Shown: positions 22,528-30,573, numbered from the stretch's first letter. The stretch is DNA of 32,190 nucleotides from Promineifilum sp. (GCA_019454405.1 JACFOH010000005.1:1-32190), one strand, 5' to 3'. Numbers and translations: made by a program. The notes: generated from the sequence alone by a model not told the origin.

Positions 22528-23682
22528 ATGAAGCAAATTACAGGTTTCTTGGGATTTATCGCTCTCCTGGTAGTGGCCTGGATGAGCATGATGGGGCCAC
22601 GCGGAGCATCGCTAGGCGTTCCCAATCAACAAGTTCCGACGCTGCCAAGCGTCACATTTCTCGGCGAAGGCCCGGGAACATTCACCATTGATCCCTCACA
22701 TACGTTTGTCGTTAAGTTAAGTGCCGGTAATAGATACAAGGACGTACCCGGCCCGACTTATAACGCCGCAGCCAAGGAGCGCGTGTGGGATTTCTCGTTT
22801 GTGCCTGATGACGGGGTAATCCTTTTTCATAAGGAACAAAACTACGGCTATGTGGAAGCCGGCTGTGTGATCAAGTACGTTCAAATCGATGATGACGTCG
22901 ACGAACGCATCAATCATTTCTACCTCGATGGAGCCTTGATCCATACGGTTCCGCAAGGCATGGTAACCTTTGACCAATTCACCCTTCTGGAAGGCGGTGT
23001 GTTGACCTTTTACGCCAATGACAGCGTGGCGTTAATCATCCGCATCTGCCAGGAACGAGTGACATTGACGCCGACGATTACTCCGACGGGAACCATCACG
23101 GCGACGGTGACGGTCACTCCGACAGTGACCATTACGCCGACGGAAACGATCACGCCAACAGAAACGATCACACCAACAGAAACAATCACGCCAACAGAAA
23201 CGATCACCTCGACGGTGACCATCACTCCGACGGAGACGCCCACACCCACGGAGACTATGCCTCCGACCAATACGCCAACCGCCACAGCGACGCCGACGTA
23301 CACCGTGGAGCCGCCGCCCGGCCCGCCTGAGGGGACCGCGACACCTATACCGACCCGAGTTGGACCGCGACTGGATAGTTGCTTGCGCATCGACTTCGAA
23401 ATGGGGCCTGATGTAGCGCGCCGTGGCAGCTATGTTGTCCAGGAAGTTGGCGGCCGCGTCCTGACCTCGTGGTGGGCGGACGAGGGGTGGACGGATAGCG
23501 ACTGGATCTACGACATCGATATCACGTTTGCTTCGGTATATGTCCAGGTCTTCTTCGTGCGCGGCGACGGTTCGCCACCGGTGGAGATGACGATTCTGAA
23601 CCCCGCACCGGGGACGCCTTACGGTTGGCTGTCCCGTGGCAGTTGCCACGCGCTGGAGGTGGCCTGGCCCGACGGCCAATAG
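22528..23682 (+). CDS. Secreted protein with Thr-Pro repeat linker
   Basis: A 384-residue exported protein I do not assign to a family. AGGAGGTAA lies just before the ATG. An N-terminal hydrophobic segment (about 5-22) acts as signal peptide or anchor. The first folded part (about 40-177) is beta-rich and may be a surface domain ('HTFVVKLSAGNRYKDV', 'INHFYLDGALIHTVPQG'). Residues about 178-275 are an extended 'T-x-T-P-T' repeat array, followed by 'PPPGPPEG'. The final domain (about 282-384) has paired Trp ('SWWADEGWTDSDWIYD') and two Cys that could form a disulfide. TPT linkers of this type are common in surface proteins of Chloroflexota and probably O-glycosylated, which is inference. It is followed by a strong hairpin. 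Confidence 0.75.
   Translation: MKQITGFLGFIALLVVAWMSMMGPRGASLGVPNQQVPTLPSVTFLGEGPGTFTIDPSHTFVVKLSAGNRYKDVPGPTYNAAAKERVWDFSFVPDDGVILFHKEQNYGYVEAGCVIKYVQIDDDVDERINHFYLDGALIHTVPQGMVTFDQFTLLEGGVLTFYANDSVALIIRICQERVTLTPTITPTGTITATVTVTPTVTITPTETITPTETITPTETITPTETITSTVTITPTETPTPTETMPPTNTPTATATPTYTVEPPPGPPEGTATPIPTRVGPRLDSCLRIDFEMGPDVARRGSYVVQEVGGRVLTSWWADEGWTDSDWIYDIDITFASVYVQVFFVRGDGSPPVEMTILNPAPGTPYGWLSRGSCHALEVAWPDGQ
23143..23214 (+). repeat. Four tandem 18-base repeats encoding E-T-I-T-P-T
   Basis: Units at 23143, 23161, 23179 and 23197 are near-identical copies of GAAACGATCACGCCAACA, inside the broader Thr/Pro coding stretch of the secreted protein. The copy-to-copy similarity suggests recent slippage or unequal exchange. 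Confidence 0.85.
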
Positions 23683-23703
23683 GTATTGGCGAGCAACAAA
23701 TAG

Positions 23704-23749
23704 CGGCAAACGCGGATAAGAGTTTCTACGCTCTTATCCGCGTTTGCCG
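23704..23749. terminator. Perfect 19-base inverted repeat, hairpin without T run
   Basis: The arms 23704-23722 and 23731-23749 are exact reverse complements around an eight-base loop. The hairpin lies 21 bases after the stop at 23682 and before the tRNA promoter. It may end the upstream transcript, but there is no T tail on either strand, so a mobile palindromic repeat or an RNA-processing or stability element is also possible. Confidence 0.6.
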
Positions 23750-23765
23750 TCGTCAAAAACGGCCG

Positions 23766-23793
23766 TTGACGAACCCCTTCGGCGTGATATAAT
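23766..23793 (+). promoter_or_regulatory. Strong sigma70-type promoter of tRNA-Val
   Basis: TTGACG (23766-23771), 16 bases, then a perfect TATAAT (23788-23793). Transcription would start near 23800, about 16 bases before the mature tRNA. Confidence 0.8.
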
Positions 23794-23815
23794 CCGGTTT
23801 CGCCAATCGAGATTG

Positions 23816-23889
23816 GGGCGATTAGCTCAGTTGGTTAGAGCGCTACGTTGACATCGTAGAGGTCAGAAGTTCGAGTCTTCTATCGCCCA
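23816..23889 (+). tRNA. tRNA-Val (anticodon GAC)
   Basis: A complete 74-base cloverleaf. The acceptor stem GGGCGAT (23816-23822) pairs with ATCGCCC (23882-23888), with discriminator A at 23889. The D arm is GCTC/GAGC, the anticodon stem CTACG/CGTAG encloses the loop TTGACAT, and the anticodon GAC is at 23850-23852, reading GUC and GUU codons. The T arm is AGAAG-TTCGAGT-CTTCT. The 3' CCA is not encoded (the genome reads ACAGG), so it must be added after transcription. It has its own promoter and terminator. Confidence 0.97.
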
Positions 23890-23893
23890 CAGG

Positions 23894-23921
23894 CAGCCGC
23901 TACACGCGGCTGTTTTTGTTT
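23894..23921 (+). terminator. Intrinsic terminator of tRNA-Val
   Basis: A seven-base perfect stem (23894-23900 with 23906-23912, loop of five) is followed by TTTTTGTTT, directly behind the tRNA. Confidence 0.9.
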
Positions 23922-23937
23922 ACCCATGCCGTAAGGC

Positions 23938-23965
23938 TTGACAATTGGCACGGCTAGGTTAGTAT
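23938..23965 (+). promoter_or_regulatory. Predicted promoter of the unknown-pyk-GDPD-lipid kinase operon
   Basis: A perfect TTGACA (23938-23943), 16 bases, then TAGTAT (23960-23965). It lies right after the tRNA terminator and about 80 bases before the next ATG. Confidence 0.55.
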
Positions 23966-24048
23966 CAATTTTATACGGAATATGATTTAATCCTCATTGG
24001 GCCGCCACGACGACAGCCCCGATTAGCTGAAAAGCAGCGAAGTGATTT

Positions 24049-25146
24049 ATGCAACCCTCTAAAGATTTTTCCGGACTTACCATGCCTGTCTTCTCGGCAT
24101 TCGGCTGGGCGGAAGAAGCGAATGCCCTCAAATATGCTCTGGCGCAACTCCAGACTTTCATTGATTTACTTTATCTACGCCTCCCCGTCGATATTCGAGG
24201 CGAATTCCAGACCCATGGCCTGAGTCAGGAGAATCAGAACGCTTACCTGGCGACGGACGATAGCTATGACGCGGGCGCCTATGTCGCCTTCAACGCCCGA
24301 CCGATGAGCCTGGAAGTTCAATTGGGCATCGTCGGCCACGATCTGCTCTCCAAAGGACTGGCCGCGGTGAATAAGGACATCGCCGCCGTCCATCACGTTT
24401 TCGCCCAGCTCGATCCGAACTGGATGCTGCGCGTGCAGCAGACACAAGTAAACTCGGAGACGGGCGAGCGCGCTCACCATCTGGATCTGTTCAAGGACAG
24501 CGTCAATAACCTCACCGTCGAGCAAGCCCGCGAGATTTTCGAACGGGCCGCTTATCTGAATGAAGAGGACAAGTGGGCTACCCCGGTGTATTTGAGCCTG
24601 CGCATGCCGTCTGAGCGCGTGGCGTCTATGGGCTACGCGATCATCGATATCTCAGCTGATCTGGTCTCCGCGCTGATGCCGGTCCTGCGGCTCTTTACCG
24701 GTAAAAAGCCGAAGAAGACCCGCACCGTTCGTCCTTCGACCAAAACATCGCGACGAGTCGACGCCGACGATGAATCCCCCGCGGGCGAGACCGCCATCAC
24801 GGGCAGTATTAAATCGATAGCCGACAACTTCAACTATGTCGCGGAACTGAGGCCCCTGCATATCCGGCGCGGCTTCATTAACCTGACCCCAGCCCATTGG
24901 CCCTTTTTCGCCGTCAGCAATCGTACCGAGACCCGTGGCGTGACGGTTGTGTTTGAGGGACGACAGGACAAGACCTGTAGCGTGTGGCGCCTACAGCCGG
25001 ATGATCAGGCTCGCATCGTGCTTGGCCCGCAGGTGCATGAATGGCTGGAAGAGAATTTCGCCAACAGCGACGCGATCCAGGTGTCGGTGCGACGTCTGGA
25101 CAACGACGAAATCCGGATAACCCTCGGCATACCTGATCAGGCCTGA
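24049..25146 (+). CDS. Unknown two-domain protein heading the pyruvate kinase operon
   Basis: A 365-residue protein I do not recognise. No signal peptide or transmembrane helix is evident, so it is probably cytoplasmic. An N-terminal domain (about 1-215) has several helices ('ANALKYALAQLQTFIDLLYL', 'VEQAREIFERAAYL') and a beta-rich middle. A basic then acidic disordered linker (about 220-250, 'KKPKKTRTVRPSTKTSRR') leads to a compact C-terminal domain (about 255-365) of alternating strands, with 'HWPFFAVSNRTETRGVTVVF' and 'QARIVLGPQVHEWL'. The last ORF base is only 24 bases before pyk, so co-transcription is likely. A regulatory or nucleic-acid-related role is possible from the linker charge, but nothing firm can be claimed. 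Confidence 0.75.
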   Translation: MQPSKDFSGLTMPVFSAFGWAEEANALKYALAQLQTFIDLLYLRLPVDIRGEFQTHGLSQENQNAYLATDDSYDAGAYVAFNARPMSLEVQLGIVGHDLLSKGLAAVNKDIAAVHHVFAQLDPNWMLRVQQTQVNSETGERAHHLDLFKDSVNNLTVEQAREIFERAAYLNEEDKWATPVYLSLRMPSERVASMGYAIIDISADLVSALMPVLRLFTGKKPKKTRTVRPSTKTSRRVDADDESPAGETAITGSIKSIADNFNYVAELRPLHIRRGFINLTPAHWPFFAVSNRTETRGVTVVFEGRQDKTCSVWRLQPDDQARIVLGPQVHEWLEENFANSDAIQVSVRRLDNDEIRITLGIPDQA

Positions 25147-25170
25147 AACCTCTAACCCCGATACTTACTC

Positions 25171-26577
25171 ATGGCGCGCACAAAAATAGTCGCAACCATC
25201 GGCCCCGGTTCGGCGCACCCCGAGACGATTCGTCGTATGTTAGCCGCGGGCATGACCGTCGCACGCATCAATTTTTCTCATGGCGATCACGCCTGGCATA
25301 CCCAGACGGTCAACATGCTGCGCGATGTGGCCCGCGAAGAAGGCAAGGTCCTGGCTATTCTGGGCGACTTGCAAGGACCGAAACTGCGGCTGGGTCACGT
25401 CAAGGCCGGCGGCATGATGCTGTCGCCGGGCGACGAGGTCGTACTGACGCCCCACCCCGGCCAGCCGGCGATGATCCATTTACCCCACCCTGACTTGATC
25501 GCCGCGGCCGTCCCCGGCAGCCGTCTGGTCATTGGCGATGGGGAGGTGGAATTTACAGTCGCCGAGAAACGGGATGACACGTTACGCTGTCTCGTCACCG
25601 TCGGGGGGCTGCTCGAGTCGCGTAAAGGCGTCAACGCGCCCGGCGTTGACCTGGCCATCTCCTCGATAACAGATAAGGACCGCGTCGATCTGGAACTGAT
25701 CAGCGAGCTGGATTTCGACTACGTAGCTCTGTCGTTCGTGCGTTCCGGACACGATATCCAGGAACTACGCGAGCTGATGGCCCACAAGCCGCGCCAGATT
25801 CCGGTCATCGCCAAGATCGAAAAGAGCGAGGCTATCCATAATCTGATCGCGATCCGCGATGCGGCCGACGGACTGATGGTCGCACGCGGCGATTTGGGCA
25901 TCGAGATGCCGCCCCAGGAATTGCCGCTGCTGCAAAAGCATATCATCACCGTGTGCAACGAGGCCGGCAAGCCGGTTATCACCGCCACACAAATGTTGCA
26001 ATCGATGGTAGACCATCCTCGCCCCACTCGCGCCGAGGCGAGCGATGTCGCCAACGCCATTCTGGACGGCACCGACGCCGTGATGCTCTCCGGTGAGACG
26101 GCCACGGGTAATTACCCGATCGAATCCGTGCTCATGATGCAGCAGATCGCCGAGATCACCGAACGGGCTTTCCCCTATGACGTGTGGCGCGATCGCCGCG
26201 TCAAGAAGATGGGGCACGACTCAGTGACCGAGGCAATCGGTGAAGCCAGCTGCACCATCGCTGAGGATATCAGCGCGGCGGCCATCGTCAGCACTACCCA
26301 GAGCGGCTATACCGCCCAACAGATCGCGCGCTACCGGCCGCGTATCCCTATTCTGGCTGTCTCCCCCTTGCCGTATACCCAGCGTAAACTGGCGCTGGTA
26401 TGGGGCGTGGAGACGCTGCTGGTGTCCGATTTCGCCGATACGGATACGATGATCGACGAAACAGCCCGAGTCTTGCGCGAACGCGGGTTTGAGGCGGGGC
26501 AGCGCGTGGTCATCACCGCCGGCATCCCTTTTCGCCAGTCGGGACTCACTAACCTCCTCAGGGTTTATACGATCTAG
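25171..26577 (+). CDS. pyk: Pyruvate kinase
   Basis: A 468-residue enzyme catalysing the last step of glycolysis: phosphoenolpyruvate + ADP to pyruvate + ATP. All hallmarks are present: 'TKIVATIGPGS' (4-14), 'RINFSHGDH', 'DLQGPKLRLG', 'VIAKIEKSEAI' with the catalytic Lys, 'MVARGDLGIEMP' with metal-binding residues, 'KPVITATQMLQSM', and 'RPTRAEASDVANAILDGTDAVMLSGETATGNYP'. The C-terminal allosteric-type domain (about 340-468) is present; the extra PEP-utiliser-like domain found in some bacteria is not. It sits second in a four-gene run, 24 bases after the unknown gene and 20 bases before the GDPD gene. Confidence 0.97.
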   Translation: MARTKIVATIGPGSAHPETIRRMLAAGMTVARINFSHGDHAWHTQTVNMLRDVAREEGKVLAILGDLQGPKLRLGHVKAGGMMLSPGDEVVLTPHPGQPAMIHLPHPDLIAAAVPGSRLVIGDGEVEFTVAEKRDDTLRCLVTVGGLLESRKGVNAPGVDLAISSITDKDRVDLELISELDFDYVALSFVRSGHDIQELRELMAHKPRQIPVIAKIEKSEAIHNLIAIRDAADGLMVARGDLGIEMPPQELPLLQKHIITVCNEAGKPVITATQMLQSMVDHPRPTRAEASDVANAILDGTDAVMLSGETATGNYPIESVLMMQQIAEITERAFPYDVWRDRRVKKMGHDSVTEAIGEASCTIAEDISAAAIVSTTQSGYTAQQIARYRPRIPILAVSPLPYTQRKLALVWGVETLLVSDFADTDTMIDETARVLRERGFEAGQRVVITAGIPFRQSGLTNLLRVYTI

Positions 26578-26597
26578 CCGGCAGAATAAGGACTCTA

Positions 26598-27332
26598 TTG
26601 CCCAACACGACCTGGCTCACCGCTACCCGCCCACTCATCATCGGCCATCGTGGGGCCAGTGCGGACGCGCCCGAGAACACACTGGCGGCATTTACCCTGG
26701 CGCTGGAGCAGAACGCCGACGGCATCGAATTTGACGTCCAGTTGAGTCGCGACGGCGTGCCGGTCATCATGCACGACGACACTGTCGACCGCACGACCAA
26801 CGGCGCCGGCCGCGTCTCCGACCTGACACTGGCCGAACTGCGACAGTTGACCATCGCCGGCGATCAGTCGATCCCCACGCTGGACGAACTGTTTGAAATG
26901 TTCGGTTGCCGCACACTCTACAACATCGAGCTAAAAGGGCTGAAAATCAATGACGGCGGTCTGTCGGCGGCCGTGGCCAACGCGATCGAGAACCACCAGG
27001 TGGCCGAATGCGCGCTCATTTCTTCGTTCAGCCCATTTTTCGTGCGCGCAGCCCGGCGACACCTGCCTCGCTCTGTCCCTGTGGCCCACCTGCGAGAGCG
27101 GCCGTCAACCCGGATATTCCACCGCTTCGTCCATGCCGAGGCAGATCATCCTCTGCATACATTGGTCAATGAGGAGCTAATGGAATGGGCGCGACGCCGG
27201 GGCGTGCGGGTCAATGCTTGGACGGTGGACGATCCGATCGAAGCCCAACGATTGATCCGGTTGGGCGTTCATGGGATCATCACCAACCGGCCGGGTGCGT
27301 TACGGCAGGAATTGGCCGAAATAGGTCTTTGA
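26598..27332 (+). CDS. Glycerophosphodiester phosphodiesterase
   Basis: A 244-residue GDPD/UgpQ-type enzyme hydrolysing glycerophosphodiesters to sn-glycerol 3-phosphate and an alcohol. It starts at TTG 26598 with AAGGA five bases upstream. The TIM-barrel active site is intact: 'IIGHRGASADAPENT' (His17, Arg18), 'DGIEFDVQLSRDGVPVIMHD' (Glu44, Asp46, His59), 'YNIELKG' and the closing 'VNAWTVDDP' and 'VHGIITNRPG'. No signal peptide is present, so it is cytoplasmic. It follows pyk by 20 bases and precedes the lipid kinase by 74, which suggests a phospholipid-recycling role in one operon. Confidence 0.95.
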   Translation: MPNTTWLTATRPLIIGHRGASADAPENTLAAFTLALEQNADGIEFDVQLSRDGVPVIMHDDTVDRTTNGAGRVSDLTLAELRQLTIAGDQSIPTLDELFEMFGCRTLYNIELKGLKINDGGLSAAVANAIENHQVAECALISSFSPFFVRAARRHLPRSVPVAHLRERPSTRIFHRFVHAEADHPLHTLVNEELMEWARRRGVRVNAWTVDDPIEAQRLIRLGVHGIITNRPGALRQELAEIGL

Positions 27333-27406
27333 GGGCATCATACGGCTTATTGCATCATAAACCAAATCGGAGGGGCGCATTCTTTAATGCGTGAAACGGA
27401 ACCATC

Positions 27407-28294
27407 ATGCGCGTCAAAGTCATCCTGAACCCATATGCCAATCGTTGGGGAGCTAAAGCCAGAGCCGAAGCCACGGTCGACGCTTTTCACGCCGCCGGCG
27501 TCGAATGCGACCTCGTCATCACCGATACGGTAGGTCAAGGCATCTCCGAGGCCGAAACGGCGGCGCGTCAGGACTACGATGCCATTATCGCCGCCGGTGG
27601 CGACGGCACGATCAACGAGGTCATCAACGGCGTCATTCGGGCCGCGGGCGACGGCCCCACCTGCCCGTTCGGTATCGTGCCTCTGGGTACGGCCAATGAC
27701 TTCAATCTGATGGCCGGCTTGCCGGCAACCATCGAAGAGAGCGCCCGCGTCATCGCCGCCGGCCGCACGCGGCAGATCGATGCCGGACAGGTGAACGACC
27801 GATTCTTCATCAACAACAGCGCCGCGGCGATGGAGCCGATGGTCACCATAGAGAACATCAAGATGACGTGGCTATCGGGCGAGATCCGTTACATCGTCGC
27901 CTTGCTGCGCGCGTTGGTGAAACTGAAACCGTGGACGATGAACCTGACCTGGGACGGCGGCGGCTACGAAGGGCCGGCCTATTTACTCTCAGTCTGCAAC
28001 AGCCCGCGGACGGGCGGCTTCATGATGGCCCCCGGGGCTGTCCTCGATGACGGACTGCTCGATATGGTTTTCGCCCCGCAAGTGTCGAAAAGGACGGTCA
28101 TCGCCATTCTGCTGAAGCTCATGCGCGGCGAGCACATTCACCACCCGGCCGTCACCTTCCAGCGAATCACGGCCATCGATCTGACCAGTGTGCCGGGAAC
28201 GCCCCTGCACACAGACGGCGAGCTTTTCACCGAGTCGGCCGATCGCGTCAGCTATCGCGTGTTGCCCGGTAAGGTGACGCTATTGACGCCCTGA
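27407..28294 (+). CDS. Diacylglycerol kinase-family lipid kinase (YegS/DagK type)
   Basis: A 295-residue member of the DAGK catalytic-domain family, which phosphorylates diacylglycerol or related lipids with ATP. The nucleotide-binding motif 'AAGGDGTINEV' (GGDGT at 64-68) and the following 'VPLGTANDF' (about 91-99) are both canonical. The C-terminal lobe has 'APGAVLDDGLLDMVFAP' and 'LHTDGELF', including the acidic residues that hold structural Mg2+ and active-site metal in YegS/DgkB. There is no signal peptide. It is last in the pyk-GDPD operon. Together with the WS/DGAT gene it suggests active diacylglycerol partitioning between phospholipid and storage lipid; the precise lipid substrate is inferred, not shown. 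Confidence 0.95.
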   Translation: MRVKVILNPYANRWGAKARAEATVDAFHAAGVECDLVITDTVGQGISEAETAARQDYDAIIAAGGDGTINEVINGVIRAAGDGPTCPFGIVPLGTANDFNLMAGLPATIEESARVIAAGRTRQIDAGQVNDRFFINNSAAAMEPMVTIENIKMTWLSGEIRYIVALLRALVKLKPWTMNLTWDGGGYEGPAYLLSVCNSPRTGGFMMAPGAVLDDGLLDMVFAPQVSKRTVIAILLKLMRGEHIHHPAVTFQRITAIDLTSVPGTPLHTDGELFTESADRVSYRVLPGKVTLLTP

Positions 28295-28705
28295 GCGCCC
28301 TGCGGCATCGCCCCGACTTCCCCACCCGCCAAGAATAATTTTAACTTCGGCGCCGGCGCCTGATGCCGGCTAGTCTCCGGCCGGCAGGTAACGTCTCACG
28401 CCGCACTATCCCTTTGGGAAGTGCGGTGAAACGTGGATCGATTTATTGGGTGATAGGGAATACAGGATTAGGAATAATTCCGCCCCGCCATGCCGTGAAT
28501 GTTCTATTGTGTGAACCTGCGTTCGCAGGTGGGAATTTTGTCTCGAGGAATATTGCCTGGCCTTGCGGCTACTACATCCCCTCGTACGTATCCCAATTCC
28601 CAGGGAGATTAAAGTGGCTCAACGCTAGAGACACTCTCGCACACAGCAGGGTTAATGCAATAGTAACATAGACCGCCATGGCTGGCAACAAGACTTCCCG
28701 CGCGA
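28295..28705. other. Convergent intergenic gap with strong hairpins, no credible gene
   Basis: 411 bases lie between the lipid kinase (plus) and the DtxR-like gene (minus). It contains a perfect 12-base palindrome (28349-28360), a GCCGGC hairpin (28365-28370 with 28380-28385) and a long stem (28391-28412 with 28416-28434, TTT loop). A further hairpin ACCTGC-GTTC-GCAGGT lies at 28515-28530, before AATTTT. Short open frames here lack ribosome-binding sites and family resemblance. The hairpins may be terminators for both sides, a small RNA or remnant repeats. Confidence 0.55.
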
Positions 28706-29413
28706 TCACTCCTTCTCCACCAAAATCAACTCGGCCAGATTCCGGCCGATGACGTGTGGCATGCCGTCGACCTCGATGGAGAGCGGGCCGAAGAACGGGG
28801 CCACTTCGACCATCAGGACGGCCGCGCCGGGCACCAGCCCTAGTTCGGCCAGGTAGCGAAGCAACGCGCTATCGGAATCGTCGAGGACGCGCGCCACCTT
28901 CGCCCGCTTGCCGGCGGCCACTTCGGACAACGCCGTCGTCGTGGTAACTGCCATCGTCCCGTCCGCGGCGGGTATCGGATCGCCATGAGGGTCGAATTCG
29001 GGATGGTTGAGGACGGCAGCGATTCGCTCCTCCAGTTTTTCGCTGATGACATGTTCCAGGATATCGGCCTGTTCGTGAACTTCGTCCCAACTGAAACCGA
29101 GGGCCTCCATCAAGTATAATTCCAGGAGCCGGTGATGCCGGATTACCTCCAGCGCCAGCTTCTCGCCCGCTTCCGTCAGGGTTACACCGTAGTGCTTCTC
29201 ATAATCGACCAGTTTCAGTTTGGCCAGACGCTGGATCATATTGGTGGCTGAGGCCGGTTTGACCGACCGCGCTACGGCGACGCGCGAAGTCGACACCGGC
29301 GATTCTTCCTGCGCCAGGGCGTAGATCGTCTTGACGTAGTCCTCGATGGCTTGATGGTTCAGGTTGTCGCGTTGCTGCGACTGACCTCGGTCGAGCGCGT
29401 TGATTTTGGGCAT
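28706..29413 (-). CDS. DtxR/MntR-family metal-dependent transcriptional regulator
   Basis: A 235-residue regulator. The ATG at 29413 follows GAGG by five bases and comes seven bases after the M20 stop. Layout: N-terminal winged helix (about 20-80; 'AIEDYVKTIYAL', 'PASATNMIQRLAKLKLVDYE', 'GVTLTEAGEKLAL'), dimerisation/metal domain (about 85-150; 'RHHRLLELYL', 'VHEQADILEHVIS', 'HPEFDPHGDPIP'), and a C-terminal SH3/FeoA-like domain ('GAAVLMVEVAPFFGPLSIEV'). At the position of DtxR Cys102 it has Asp ('ADILEH'), unlike Fe-type IdeR/DtxR; MntR has Glu there. This suggests Mn2+ or another metal rather than Fe2+, as inference. It is last in the two-peptidase operon and probably represses metal uptake genes elsewhere. 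Confidence 0.93.
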   Translation of the reverse strand: MPKINALDRGQSQQRDNLNHQAIEDYVKTIYALAQEESPVSTSRVAVARSVKPASATNMIQRLAKLKLVDYEKHYGVTLTEAGEKLALEVIRHHRLLELYLMEALGFSWDEVHEQADILEHVISEKLEERIAAVLNHPEFDPHGDPIPAADGTMAVTTTTALSEVAAGKRAKVARVLDDSDSALLRYLAELGLVPGAAVLMVEVAPFFGPLSIEVDGMPHVIGRNLAELILVEKE

Positions 29414-29420
29414 GGCATCC

Positions 29421-30572
29421 TCAGAATTCTCGCAACAGCTGCGCGTGGCCTTGCAAGCTTTCCTCCATCTGATCGATGGCGATACTTTCGCCGGCGGTGT
29501 GGGCCATCTCTTCCTCCCCGGGGGCGAAGCCGACGACGGGAATCCCATATGGAGCAAAATGGCGACCGTCGGTGGCAAAGCGATAGCGCGCCAGCTCCGG
29601 TTCGCGCCCCATTCCCCGCCCGAGAGCGGCTTGCGCGCGGATCACCAACGGATCGCCCGGAGAGAGGTAGAAGCCGGTGACGATCTCGTCGGAGGCAGAC
29701 ACGGACGCCGGCTCAAAGCCGTCACTATAAGTCAGCGAGTGCGGGCTGTCGCCTGCCAGACGGTCGATGAACGCGCGCAGGCTGTTTGGGCTTTCGGCCG
29801 ACGTGCGGAAGTCGAGCAGGACGCGCGCCCAGGCCGGGGTGACGTTGGTGCTGGTCGTATCCACCTCGATGATCGTCGGCGCGACCGTCGTGGGACCGAG
29901 CACCGGATGAACGCCCAAACCAGCCGCGGCCGCTTGCAATTGCGACAGGAAGGCCGCCAGCGCGTAGTTGGGATTTTCGGCCCGTTCGGGCGCGCTGGCG
30001 TGGGCGGAACGGCCGTGGAACGTCAACCAGAACTGGACGATGCCGCGATGACCCAGCGCCAGCGTGTTGGACGACGGCTCGCCCAGCACGACAAGTTCGA
30101 CGGGGTAGTCGAGGTGCTCCGCCCAGTAGATAGCCCCCGCTCCGCCGACTTCCTCCTGGACGACGCCGCAAAAGACCATATCGCGTCGCGGCCGTTCCCC
30201 GGCCCGCAACAAGGCCACCGGACTATAGACCTGAACCGCCATTGGCCCCTTGATATCGCTCGCGCCGCGGCCGATGATCCGTCCGTCGCGAATCTCGGCC
30301 GCGAAGGGTGGCGTGGGCCACAGCGATGGATCGCCGGGATCGACATGGTCGAGGTGCGTATTCAACACCAGCGCGGGCAGGCTACGATCCCGGCCATAGA
30401 CGCGACCGAAGACATTGCCGGCGGCATCGCTCCATACCTCATCATAGCCCAGCTTGCGCAGTTCCTCGCCGACGAGAGCGGCGATAGCTGCCTCCTCGCC
30501 CGGCATACTCGGCGTGCGGATCAGGCGTTGAGCGAAATCAATACATTCTTCCAGCAATGATTCTCGGGCCAT
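29421..30572 (-). CDS. M20-family metallopeptidase/deacylase, YgeY/ArgE/DapE-like
   Basis: A 383-residue M20 hydrolase. AAAAGGA lies seven bases upstream, and the ATG is one base after the upstream gene's TAG, so the two are translationally coupled. Di-zinc ligands are visible: 'NTHLDHVDPG' (His73, Asp75), 'GRGASDIKG' (bridging Asp106), 'VVQEEVGG' (Glu140, catalytic, and Glu141), 'LGEPSSNT' (Glu165) and 'EEEMAHTAGE' (His near 358). The lid/dimer domain lies between. The 'RGASDIKG' and 'HRGIVQFWLTFHGRSAHAS' blocks resemble YgeY and acetylornithine/succinyl-diaminopimelate deacylases. The substrate is an N-acyl amino acid or dipeptide; exact specificity is unknown. It is followed seven bases later by the DtxR-like gene. 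Confidence 0.9.
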   Translation of the reverse strand: MARESLLEECIDFAQRLIRTPSMPGEEAAIAALVGEELRKLGYDEVWSDAAGNVFGRVYGRDRSLPALVLNTHLDHVDPGDPSLWPTPPFAAEIRDGRIIGRGASDIKGPMAVQVYSPVALLRAGERPRRDMVFCGVVQEEVGGAGAIYWAEHLDYPVELVVLGEPSSNTLALGHRGIVQFWLTFHGRSAHASAPERAENPNYALAAFLSQLQAAAAGLGVHPVLGPTTVAPTIIEVDTTSTNVTPAWARVLLDFRTSAESPNSLRAFIDRLAGDSPHSLTYSDGFEPASVSASDEIVTGFYLSPGDPLVIRAQAALGRGMGREPELARYRFATDGRHFAPYGIPVVGFAPGEEEMAHTAGESIAIDQMEESLQGHAQLLREF

Positions 30573-30573
30573 T

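Noticed and set aside
23143..23214. Possible CRISPR-like array
   Set aside because: Units are contiguous 18-base in-frame coding repeats without unique spacers; they encode a Thr/Pro linker.
23816..23889. tRNA-Val gene as an attachment site for an integrated element
   Set aside because: No integrase, no repeat of the tRNA 3' end nearby, and the downstream genes (pyk operon) are housekeeping.
28363..28671. Plus-strand open frame of about 102 codons in the convergent gap
   Set aside because: No ribosome-binding site or family resemblance; it overlaps strong hairpins, and part of its sequence ('PAFAGG') comes from a palindromic repeat.
29414..29578. Upstream in-frame extension of the DtxR-like gene
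   Set aside because: The extra 55 residues overlap the end of the M20 gene, are Pro/Arg/Ser-rich and do not fit the family; the ATG at 29413 has a good ribosome-binding site.
29400..30560. Plus-strand open frame of about 386 codons opposite the YgeY-like M20 gene
   Set aside because: Arg/Gly/Ala-rich shadow of a clear metallopeptidase with all zinc ligands; no recognisable domain or proper start signal.
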